NCBI GenBank assembly: GCA_934476515.1
Contig: CAKSNZ010000041.1
Span: forward strand, 1 to 14,393
Source: an uncultured Ruminococcus sp.
Lineage (GTDB): Bacteria > Bacillota > Clostridia > Oscillospirales > Acutalibacteraceae
DNA: 14,393 nt
Reading direction: 5' to 3'
Part shown: piece after piece, positions 1 to 6,311 of the stretch
How the letters are laid out: every line of letters starts with the position of its first letter
Numbering within the stretch: position 1 is the stretch's first letter
Notes under the pieces: generated by a model
Told to the model about the DNA's origin: nothing
Seen by the model: the letters and a program-made list of their open reading frames with translations, nothing else
Databases searched by the model: none
Made by a program: the position numbers and the translations under genes

Positions 1-120
1 AGTCACTTCTCACCGATTAACAATGAAATATCCCCCTCTTTTTTACTTTTTTTATATCAAATTATTGACAAAGTCCCTATTTAGTTAACTTTAAGTTGAT
101 TGTCATTTTATAGTGATGTC

Positions 121-360
121 AGTTTAAATAGATTTAAAATTGATTTAGATAATTGAAGAATTGATTTAGTTAATTGAAAAATAGATTTTATAAATTAAAG
201 TATTGATTTAAATTTAGTATTGTCATAAATAAGGAATTAACTAAAATAAGCATTGATTTGAATAATTAAAAAGAGATTTTGCTAATTAAAAATTGATTTA
301 AATAATTAAAAATAGATATTGCAATTAAAAAATTGACCTAAATAGTTAAAAAGAAATTTG
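121..360. repeat. Degenerate 20-21 bp AT-rich tandem repeat array
   Basis: Units resemble ATTGATTTAAATAATTAAAA. The first copies start at 139, 160, 181 and 202, so they are spaced 21 bp apart. After a break, units start near 252, 272, 292, 312 and 332 at 20-bp spacing, and ATTGA-type and AKAGAT-type units alternate to give a 40-bp super-period. No open reading frame or start signal is seen here. The regular A/T tracts at about two helical turns suggest curved DNA, which is inference. The array ends just before the terminator at 387, so it may be the 3' untranslated tail of a gene lying left of the window. Confidence 0.7.
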
Positions 361-386
361 AAAAAGTCTATTTATACCACTCCCGT

Positions 387-430
387 AACCACCCTAGTTC
401 CTTTCTAGGGTGGTTATCTTTTATTTTTTT
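387..430 (+). terminator. Intrinsic terminator of an upstream off-window transcript
   Basis: A perfect 11-bp stem (AACCACCCTAG, 387-397, with CTAGGGTGGTT, 405-415) closes a 7-nt loop and is followed by a T-rich tail to 430. The T tract lies on the plus-strand side, so it ends rightward transcription. No gene is seen between 1 and 386, so the transcript must start left of the window. Confidence 0.85.
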
Positions 431-511
431 AGTTTTGATTGTGGAGTAAGGTGGATTTGATAAATTTGGGTTTGTAGGGCTAAATGTAAAGTGTTAAATT
501 TCAGCAAATAA
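431..511. repeat. Copy of AT-rich interspersed intergenic repeat family
   Basis: AGTTTTGATTGTG at 431-443 is the exact reverse complement of 1505-1517. The stretch around GGGTTTGTAGGGCTA and TTTCAGCAAATAAGG (about 469-513) matches GGGTTTGTAGTGCTA and TTTCAGCTAATATGG near 14219-14256 in the same order and orientation. In both places a hairpin-rich inverted-repeat element follows. This is a recurring intergenic sequence family with no coding potential seen. Confidence 0.6.
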
Positions 512-850
512 GGCTCCCTTGTGTAAAGGTATTCCCTTGCTAAGGGAAATGTCCCGAAGGGACAAAGGGTTTGCCGTTTTCGCTAGAAAAGCTAGTCGCT
601 CGTAAATTGGAAGAATGACAATTTACTCTTAAAGAGCGACTGAGGGATTGTTATGGTATATACTTTTTGCTATATCAATTTTATTCGATATATATATAAT
701 AGGTTTTGTTTTCCTATCTAAATTTTATCTATCTATTACTGCCTACTAAACAATCCCTCTGTCAGCTATCGCTGACATCAGCCACTGCATAAGTTCGCAA
801 AGCCAAATATAAAATTTGGATGCTCACTTATCCCTTTACACAAGGGAGAC
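512..850. mobile_element. MITE-like non-coding element with nested inverted repeats
   Basis: Terminal inverted repeats GGCTCCCTTGTGTAAAGG (512-529) and its complement at 833-850 match at 17 of 18 positions. Nested inside are GAGGGATTGTT (642-652) against AACAATCCCTC (749-759), AGTCGCTC (594-601) against GAGCGACT (634-641), and small hairpins at 532-548, 551-563 and 761-776. No transposase or other reading frame is present. The end sequences resemble a type of inverted repeat that I recall as common between genes in Clostridia genomes. Mobility is inferred from the structure; no target-site duplication was established. Confidence 0.7.
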
Positions 851-902
851 TGGCGAATATGTACAAATTTAGGGTAATTACACAGGACAAAATAACAACA
901 AA

Positions 903-1089
903 CTTTTGGCTCACAGTCGTAGGGGCGAACAGTGTTCGCCCGTCAAAAAGTGTGATACCTATGGGATTATTGTCCTATTTGCAGATTATAAATTTATAAT
1001 ATCTACAAAGGACAAAATACAAATAGAAAGGTTAATTTTCAAACGGGACATCAATGATGTCCCCTACACCTGTAACTCAAAATTTTCAT
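903..1089. mobile_element. Short inverted-repeat element, copy 1 (GTAGGGG ends)
   Basis: The left end has ACAGTCGTAGGGG leading into the hairpin GGGCGAAC-AGT-GTTCGCCC (923-941). The right end is a GGGACATCA / TGATGTCCC hairpin (1045-1063) followed by CCCCTACACCTGT. The two ends are imperfect inverted repeats of about 25 bp. Inside, TTGTCCT and AGGACAA form another inverted pair. A 61-codon frame crosses it but starts with TTG, lacks a ribosome binding site and follows the repeat, so it is not called. Very similar to the next element. Confidence 0.6.
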
Positions 1090-1114
1090 AATAATTAGTT
1101 AGAAATAAAGGGAA

Positions 1115-1389
1115 AAGTATGAGTTGCACAGTAGGGGCGAACATTGTTCGCCCGTTTAATAGTAAAATGTATTATGTAACTTTGTCCTATGTAGAAACTA
1201 AAATTATAACTTAATACATAGGACAATATGCCAATAAAGAGGCTGATTTGCTCGGTCCACCAATTAAGTGAACATCAAAGAAAACGAGCCAAAGGCGAAG
1301 TTTGATTTGCTAATGTGAACTTATGCAAAAGTTTTATGTAATAAAATCTTTTGCTGAAAGACCCTACACCTGTGAGTCAGAGTTTCATA
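1115..1389. mobile_element. Short inverted-repeat element, copy 2 (GTAGGGG ends)
   Basis: The left end, GAGTTGCACAGTAGGGG (from 1121), runs into the hairpin GGGCGAAC-ATT-GTTCGCCC (1135-1153). The right end is CCCTACACCTGTGAGTC (from 1362) and is the inverted counterpart. An internal pair, TTGTCCTATGTA and TACATAGGACAA, is longer and better matched than in copy 1. The right-end hairpin of copy 1 is missing here and the interior is different and longer. It lies only about 25 bp from copy 1 in the same orientation. Confidence 0.6.
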
Positions 1390-1449
1390 TGATTTTATGT
1401 GCATATTCTCACTATGAATTTTTCTTTATAGCCGATTTAATTTAAAACA

Positions 1450-1640
1450 AATTCACCTTAACACACAATCAAAATTAAAAAGACAAACCAAAATTTATCT
1501 TTATCACAATCAAAACTAGAAAGATAAAACCCAAGTTTGCAGAAGTGATTTATAGATTAGCACAAATAAAATTAAAAAACTGATTTATCATAACCCACAA
1601 AAACGAAATTTAAAAAACTAATTTACTTAACTAACCTATC
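1450..1640. repeat. Degenerate direct repeats, inverted copies of the edge repeat family
   Basis: Degenerate units beginning CACAATC or CACAAA start at 1464, 1505, 1561 and 1596 (offsets of about 35-56 bp). Read on the minus strand, 1527-1589 aligns with 14163-14224 over about 62 bp at roughly 80 percent identity by eye, including the shared words TTTGTGCTA and TATAAAT. The whole interval 1390-1745 is AT-rich and shows no gene; a weak nested inverted repeat (GGTAAA / TTTACC) lies at 1684-1732. Confidence 0.6.
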
Positions 1641-1745
1641 TACAGTTAGAAATAAAATTGAAATAATATAAGTTAATTTGGATGGTAAAAGGTGATAACA
1701 ATAAAAATCACTTATACTCTTTTAAATTTACCGAAAAATAAGCAG

Positions 1746-1769
1746 AAAAAAAGCCTCCACAAGGAGACT
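1746..1769 (-). terminator. Terminator of the dockerin protease gene
   Basis: On the minus strand AGTCTCC-TTGT-GGAGGCT forms a 7-bp stem with one G-T wobble, followed by a run of T (the A run at 1746-1751 on the plus strand). It lies about 125 bp downstream of the protease stop codon. A T-rich stretch also follows on the plus strand, so weak bidirectional action is possible. Confidence 0.65.
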
Positions 1770-1893
1770 TTTTATTTAGAACCAATATATATAAATAACA
1801 TATAAACACATATAAATAACAGTATAAAAATTTATATAAACTTAAATATAAAAATATTTAAATAGGAAAATCAGATAAGATTGATAAATGAGA

Positions 1894-3621
1894 TTACTGA
1901 TTATCACCAGTTACTTTTGCAAGTAATTTTTGAATTTCAGTAGAGTCTTTAACATTTACAACACCGTCTTGGTTAATGTCGGCATTAACCTCACCCTCAC
2001 TTGAAAGTTCATACCTTTTAACTGTGCTTTTCTGAATACAAACGGCATCTTCAATATTTACAACACCGTCCATATTAGCGTCACCTGCCAGTGTTCCACT
2101 TTTGTAAGTGATACCTTTAATTACAAAGTTAGCACCCTCAGTATCATCTAAAATATCCTCATAAAAGTCCATAACATCGTTCATTTTACTTTTGTTAAGG
2201 CTAGGTACATTGGAGAAAATATCTTCATCGGTGTAAATATAACTTTGACCTCTTTTTGCTTCTGTGTTAAATACTCTTACATCTTTTGCATCAAGCCATT
2301 CCGATACACCAATGCCGTTTAGTATATCAGTATCCTTAGTGTTGATTTCTACACCAATACCAATCTTGCCTTTGCTTACATATTGAGGTTCAATGTCTGC
2401 TGTGTAATAGCCACTGTATGGCACTTTGCCTGTTTTAAGAGTTTTCCATGTGGTTTTGTCACTGCTTGGTGTACCCTCATCATCAATAGGAATGTAGTAT
2501 ATTGTGTAGTCGGCACCTGTGCTTGTTGACTCAAAAAGAACTTTGTCTAGGTATTCGTTTTCATTTTCTATGTTTAAAACATTAACATATGTTGTGTCCT
2601 TTGATACATATGTGTGGTTGTTATCAATTTCATCTAAATAGTTAAATTCATATGTTGCACCAAATGTTTCTACTTGATGAATTGTGTCAGTGTCCTTCTT
2701 GTGCATATAGTCGGTGTATGTGTATGATGGTCCGAATGCATCGGAAAAAACATAGTAGTCCTCATATGATATCCAAAAATAACCACCTAGGTCATTGTAA
2801 TTGCCCCAACTGTTTTTGCATAACCATGCACCATCATTTTCAGGAGTTTTCAGTTCTCCGTTACCGTCATTATATTGGAAATTGTCTTTACTGTAGTTAT
2901 CATCCCAACCGACAATACTAACACAGTGGCCGGATAGATAAGGAGTTTTTTGGGGACAGTATGTATTCTTTTTGTCGGTTGTAAATTTGTCATGTGAATT
3001 ATAGTTGGTTGTAATTGCACCGTAGTCCATAATAGATTTTTTGATTGTGTCTTTGTCATCACCGTTAAGATACATAATGCCGGTTACTACATTTTCCACA
3101 TTGTAATCTTTGTTAATATCAAAAAGTTCGTATTGGCTGGTGTATGGAAATTCATTTTCAGCTACTGCACCACTCCAACTTGTTAAATAACCCATTGTAA
3201 TATATGGAAAACCGGCACCGTTGTAACTTCTTACCCAACCTGTACCGTCACTTCTTGGTGTTGCCCATGCATCAGCATGTGCAGAAGATAACCAAGAGTT
3301 TGTTGAGTTGTCTGTTACTCCGTTTTTTATAAGCATAGTTTCAAATGAATTTAGTCCACCATATGCCCAACAAATTTCTGTTTTGCCCTGATTTCTAATT
3401 GGAGTTACAAGGTCAAGATCCTTTGAACTGTATGATGATGGTAATTTTTCTTCCACATCAAGTGTTGTTGTGTTGCCGGTATAAGGCATTGCAACTACTC
3501 CGGAATTATTATTTGCTTTGCTATTTATAATTTCAACATTAGCACCACTGACACTTAGTCCTGTGGTAGAGGTGATTAACATTGCAGTTGCTATAGAAAC
3601 AAATTTTGCAATTCTTTTCAT
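1894..3621 (-). CDS. Secreted papain-like (C1A) cysteine protease with dockerin
   Basis: A 575-residue exported endopeptidase that probably docks on a cell-surface cohesin scaffold. A signal peptide covers about residues 1-27. The catalytic domain (about 60-300) shows the papain-type order: oxyanion Gln78 in RNQG, nucleophile Cys84 in ICWAYG, His232 in SGHCVSIVGW and Asn270 in CKNSWG. Residues about 300-445 resemble the lectin-like domain that often follows this protease type in Firmicutes. A type I dockerin closes the protein, with calcium loops D514-D525 and D548-D559, each followed by an IQK helix. An upstream in-frame ATG at 3651 would add ten residues, but it lacks a Shine-Dalgarno and falls almost at the predicted transcription start; the ATG at 3621 has a good one. 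It is monocistronic and divergent from gpr. The substrate is unknown; processing of surface or dietary proteins is possible. Confidence 0.9.
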   Translation of the reverse strand: MKRIAKFVSIATAMLITSTTGLSVSGANVEIINSKANNNSGVVAMPYTGNTTTLDVEEKLPSSYSSKDLDLVTPIRNQGKTEICWAYGGLNSFETMLIKNGVTDNSTNSWLSSAHADAWATPRSDGTGWVRSYNGAGFPYITMGYLTSWSGAVAENEFPYTSQYELFDINKDYNVENVVTGIMYLNGDDKDTIKKSIMDYGAITTNYNSHDKFTTDKKNTYCPQKTPYLSGHCVSIVGWDDNYSKDNFQYNDGNGELKTPENDGAWLCKNSWGNYNDLGGYFWISYEDYYVFSDAFGPSYTYTDYMHKKDTDTIHQVETFGATYEFNYLDEIDNNHTYVSKDTTYVNVLNIENENEYLDKVLFESTSTGADYTIYYIPIDDEGTPSSDKTTWKTLKTGKVPYSGYYTADIEPQYVSKGKIGIGVEINTKDTDILNGIGVSEWLDAKDVRVFNTEAKRGQSYIYTDEDIFSNVPSLNKSKMNDVMDFYEDILDDTEGANFVIKGITYKSGTLAGDANMDGVVNIEDAVCIQKSTVKRYELSSEGEVNADINQDGVVNVKDSTEIQKLLAKVTGDNQ

Positions 3622-3628
3622 TGAGAAA

Positions 3629-3638
3629 CCTATCCTTT
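3629..3638 (-). promoter_or_regulatory. Ribosome binding site fixing the protease start
   Basis: Minus-strand AAAGGATAGG ends 7 nt before the ATG at 3621. No comparable purine-rich site precedes the earlier in-frame ATG at 3651, so 3621 is the chosen start. It also places a basic, hydrophobic signal peptide at the very N-terminus. Confidence 0.7.
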
Positions 3639-3661
3639 CAAAATATTTCATAATTATATTA

Positions 3662-3690
3662 ATTATAACAAATACTTTCTACACTGTAAA
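3662..3690 (-). promoter_or_regulatory. Sigma-A type promoter of the dockerin protease gene
   Basis: On the minus strand a TTTACA -35 box (3690-3685) and a perfect TATAAT -10 box (3667-3662) are separated by 17 bp. Transcription would start near 3655, giving a leader of about 35 nt to the start codon at 3621. Confidence 0.75.
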
Positions 3691-3720
3691 GAATATAATT
3701 ATCCTATTTGGTAAATGATA
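3691..3720 (+). promoter_or_regulatory. Possible sigma-G/F-like promoter of gpr
   Basis: GAATA (3691-3695) fits the forespore sigma-G -35 pattern GHATR. After an 18-bp spacer, AATGATA (3714-3720) fits the CATnnTA -10 pattern at all fixed positions but the first. The predicted start near 3727 leaves a short leader to the ATG at 3743. Forespore control is known for gpr in Bacillus; here it is inferred from the match. Confidence 0.45.
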
Positions 3721-3742
3721 TTTACAGAATGTGGGGGATATT

Positions 3743-4630
3743 ATGGAACGAAGAACAGACCTTGCTTTGGAAGCAAGAGAACTTTTTGGTGAAGATATTA
3801 AAGGTGTAAAATTTGAAGAAAGTGAAAAGGAAGATATAAAAATTTCCAGACTGAAAATAACAAGTGATAAAGCAAGTGCAAAACTAGGTAAAGAAAAAGG
3901 AACTTATGTAACTTTAGAAATGCCACCACTTTCCGATAATTACAAAACACCTGATGAAAAACTACAGGTTATTGCAGATGAAATTAAGCACCTTATACCG
4001 GTAAACGGTCTTGTAATGGTAGCAGGTTTAGGAAATACAGAAATAACTCCTGATGCGCTAGGTCCAAAATCAGTATCAAAGATTATAGCAACCAGACATA
4101 TAAAAGGTGAAGTTGCAAAGGCAACAGGCCTTGATAAACTTAGACCCGTTGCAGTAGTTGCTACTGGTGTAACAGGAAAAACCGGCATAGAAACAGGTGA
4201 GTATCTTTATAGCATAATAAAAAAGATAAAACCAAATGCTCTTATAGCCATTGACGCATTAGCTTCAAGACGACTTTCAAGGTTAGGTTGTACAATCCAA
4301 ATCAGCAATACGGGAATTTCTCCCGGTGCAGGGGTTGGCAATAACAGAACAAAATTATCACAAGAAACTTTAGGTATTCCCGTTATAGGTATAGGAGTGC
4401 CAACAGTTGTTGATGCCTCAACCTTAGCACTTGATTTGTTTGACACAGAAGATGTGAAATTTTCAGAACAATTAAAAAGTATGGTAAATCCCAACGGTAG
4501 GCAAATGGTAGTAACACCAAAAGAAATAGATTTGCTGATAAATAGGGCATCTGAACTGATTGCACTTGCAATTAACTATGCACTTCACAGTGATTTATCT
4601 GTCAGTGACCTTATGAGTCTAATGTACTAA
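3743..4630 (+). CDS. gpr: GPR germination protease (spore SASP-degrading endopeptidase)
   Basis: A 295-residue aspartic-type endopeptidase (family A25) made as a zymogen in the forespore, which degrades small acid-soluble spore proteins during germination. The family landmarks are present: RTDLALEA near the N-terminus, TPDALGPK with Asp104, AIDALASRR with Asp171, the glycine-rich GISPGAGVGNNR, IPVIGIGVPTVVDA, and C-terminal MVVTPKEID. The two aspartates are 67 residues apart, matching the essential pair in Bacillus GPR as I recall it. A GTG at 3731 would add four residues, but GGGGGA (3733-3738) lies inside that extension and is the better Shine-Dalgarno for the ATG at 3743. The propeptide before the TDLALEA self-cleavage-like site is only about six residues, shorter than in Bacillus. 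It is followed 50 bp later by spoIIP, the conserved sporulation pair. Confidence 0.96.
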   Translation: MERRTDLALEARELFGEDIKGVKFEESEKEDIKISRLKITSDKASAKLGKEKGTYVTLEMPPLSDNYKTPDEKLQVIADEIKHLIPVNGLVMVAGLGNTEITPDALGPKSVSKIIATRHIKGEVAKATGLDKLRPVAVVATGVTGKTGIETGEYLYSIIKKIKPNALIAIDALASRRLSRLGCTIQISNTGISPGAGVGNNRTKLSQETLGIPVIGIGVPTVVDASTLALDLFDTEDVKFSEQLKSMVNPNGRQMVVTPKEIDLLINRASELIALAINYALHSDLSVSDLMSLMY

Positions 4631-4680
4631 AATGTACAAACCTATCATAGTATTAAAGAGAATATTAAAGAGGTGGTTTT

Positions 4681-5706
4681 ATGGGCAGAAATATAAGAAA
4701 GTTAAGTTTGCTTTTTGCTTTTGTTGCTATTGTGGCAGGAATGTATTCATTATGTAATAGGGTAGGTGGCTATGTTGCACCTAAGGAAAGTTCTGTTGAA
4801 GTAGTGAAGAATGTTGAAAATATTTCTACAACAACACCTACCACAGTGGCAGTAACCAAACCTACTACAAAAGCAAAGAAAAATAAAACTACTAAAAAGG
4901 TAGAGCCAACCACCTCATCAGGAAAGAACTATCCTATTATAGAGAAACAGTATGGTGCTGACGGCACTACATATAAAAACTTTTGTGTAAAAAATTATAC
5001 TGACTATTCCCTTGATATTGCCACAGAATTAAAGAGAGGTTTGCCGTTTAAAATAGAAAAGAACCACCAAGTCCAAGTATTGATTTTCCATACTCATACT
5101 TGTGAAAGTTATCTAAAAAGTGATACCGGTTATTATCCAAGTGACTATTATCCAAGAACAACTAATAATAAAGAAAATGTTACAGCAGTAGGTGACGAAA
5201 TAGAAAAGCAACTGAAAAAAGCCGGTATTGGTGTTATCCATGACAAAACAAAGCATGACTATCCATCATATAACGGTGGGTATGATAGAAGTTACCAAAC
5301 TATTCAAAAGTATATGGAAAAGTATAAGGGTATTAAGGTTGTGCTTGATATACATAGAGATGCTATCGGTGATGATACAACAGGCAAGGTTAAGCCAACA
5401 TTTAAATACAAAGGGAAAAAAGCCTCACAAATTATGATTATGACAGGTTATCAGTATGAGGGTGGTGGTGACTTTCCTTTTTGGAGAGATAACCTTGACT
5501 TTGCCATAAAACTTCAACAAACTGCAGAAACAATGTATCCGGGACTAACTAGACCACTTAACTTTGGAGAATATACTTATAACCTAAATGTGTGCAACGG
5601 TTCTTTGTTAATTGAGTTTGGTACAGATGTAAATACTATTGACGAAGTAAAGCGTTCCGGAAAGATGGTAGGAAAGGCTCTAGCAAAAGTATTGCAAAAT
5701 AATTGA
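4681..5706 (+). CDS. spoIIP: Stage II sporulation protein P, engulfment peptidoglycan hydrolase
   Basis: A 341-residue membrane-anchored hydrolase that cleaves peptidoglycan during engulfment of the forespore, working with SpoIID and SpoIIM in known sporulators. One N-terminal membrane segment spans about residues 8-24. A Thr/Lys-rich linker (about 48-80) leads to the SpoIIP domain (about 130-340). Visible motifs are FHTHTCESY (136-144), LDIHRDA (222-228) and LLIEFGTDVNT (309-319); His137, Glu142, His225 and Glu312 are likely active-site or zinc residues by family analogy. A Shine-Dalgarno AAAGAGGTGG sits just before the ATG. There is no terminator between gpr and this gene, so they are probably co-transcribed. 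The cysteine within the HTHTCES motif is a small variation. Confidence 0.95.
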   Translation: MGRNIRKLSLLFAFVAIVAGMYSLCNRVGGYVAPKESSVEVVKNVENISTTTPTTVAVTKPTTKAKKNKTTKKVEPTTSSGKNYPIIEKQYGADGTTYKNFCVKNYTDYSLDIATELKRGLPFKIEKNHQVQVLIFHTHTCESYLKSDTGYYPSDYYPRTTNNKENVTAVGDEIEKQLKKAGIGVIHDKTKHDYPSYNGGYDRSYQTIQKYMEKYKGIKVVLDIHRDAIGDDTTGKVKPTFKYKGKKASQIMIMTGYQYEGGGDFPFWRDNLDFAIKLQQTAETMYPGLTRPLNFGEYTYNLNVCNGSLLIEFGTDVNTIDEVKRSGKMVGKALAKVLQNN

Positions 5707-5719
5707 AATGTGATATAAT
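5692..5719 (+). promoter_or_regulatory. Extended -10 sigma-A promoter for the TEP-repeat gene
   Basis: TTGCAA (5692-5697) and TATAAT (5714-5719) are 16 bp apart, and a TG at 5711-5712 makes an extended -10 element. The -35 box lies inside the last codons of spoIIP. It suggests that the following gene, and perhaps dusB, are transcribed independently of sporulation. Confidence 0.7.
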
Positions 5720-5751
5720 TACCTTATTAATAGTTATTGAAGGTAATAATA

Positions 5752-6294
5752 ATGAAATTAATTAATATAAAGAAATTTTCAATTATTGTAGTTATTATGA
5801 CTTTGTTTTGTGTAATGTCATTTACAACTGCTTTTGCTGAAGATGTTGTAACTGAACCGGTAACAGAGCCTGTAGCTACAGAACCTGTAACACAAGAACC
5901 GGTAACAGAACCTGTTACTCAAGAACCTGTAACTGAACCGGTAACTCAAGCACCGGAAACAGAACCGGAAACAGAGCCTGAAACCGAACCGGTAACAGAG
6001 CCTGAAACTGAACCTGCTACAGAACCGGAAACAGAGCCTGAAACCGAACCTGTAACAGAAAACTATACTGAACCAACTTATGATGTAAATAAATTGCCAA
6101 CACTTGTTGACTCAACACAAGTTGCAGAAGAACTTCCTACTGCTATAGGTGCTGATGAAGATGGTGGCGTTAGCTTTGTTGGTGGTGTAGTTTGTTGGAT
6201 TGCAGTTATTATTTCTGCTTGTGTAATTATTGCATTTTTACTTTCTACTAAGGTAAAAGGCAAAAATATGGGCAAATTCAAGAGATACCAATAA
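5752..6294 (+). CDS. TEP-repeat single-pass surface protein of unknown function
   Basis: 180 residues, function not recognised. An N-terminal signal sequence (about 1-29, ending AFA) is followed by an acidic, low-complexity stalk (about 34-103) of TEP, VTEP, TQEP and ETEP repeats with no lysine, arginine or aromatic residue. A short non-repetitive segment (about 104-140) leads to a C-terminal membrane helix (about 143-165) and a basic tail ending FKRYQ. The topology fits a protein anchored by its C-terminus with an extended rod outside the membrane. There is no LPXTG sorting motif. A TTG at 5737 would add five residues, but GAAGG just after it is the Shine-Dalgarno for the ATG at 5752. The repeat is also visible in the DNA (about 5845-6060). 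Its own promoter lies upstream; dusB starts 17 bp downstream. Confidence 0.8.
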   Translation: MKLINIKKFSIIVVIMTLFCVMSFTTAFAEDVVTEPVTEPVATEPVTQEPVTEPVTQEPVTEPVTQAPETEPETEPETEPVTEPETEPATEPETEPETEPVTENYTEPTYDVNKLPTLVDSTQVAEELPTAIGADEDGGVSFVGGVVCWIAVIISACVIIAFLLSTKVKGKNMGKFKRYQ

Positions 6295-6311
6295 TTAAGT
6301 AAGGATATAAT

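Noticed and set aside
139..360. CRISPR array as explanation of the left repeat region
   Set aside because: Units are 20-21 bp, degenerate and contiguous, with no unique spacers and no cas gene nearby.
906..1091. 61-codon plus-strand reading frame in the left non-coding region
   Set aside because: It begins with TTG, has no ribosome binding site and its sequence is simply the GTAGGGG inverted-repeat element read through.
2652..3062. Reading frames of 89 codons (plus) and 70 codons (minus) inside the protease gene
   Set aside because: They overlap the well-supported dockerin protease in other frames, have unlikely composition and no start signals.
3622..3651. ATG at 3651 as start of the dockerin protease
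   Set aside because: No ribosome binding site precedes it and the predicted transcript starts only about 4 nt before it; the ATG at 3621 has both a good site and a proper signal peptide.
3518..3718. 66-codon hydrophobic plus-strand frame over the protease start and promoter
   Set aside because: It is the antisense of a signal peptide, which gives artificial hydrophobicity, and it runs into the intergenic promoter region without a ribosome binding site.
3731..3742. GTG at 3731 as start of gpr
   Set aside because: The Shine-Dalgarno GGGGGA lies within this extension and serves the ATG at 3743; the extra residues (GDI) are not typical of GPR.
5752..6294. Sortase substrate or glucan-binding protein identity for the TEP-repeat protein
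   Set aside because: LPTL is in the wrong place and lacks the LPXTG pattern, and no carbohydrate-binding domain is visible.
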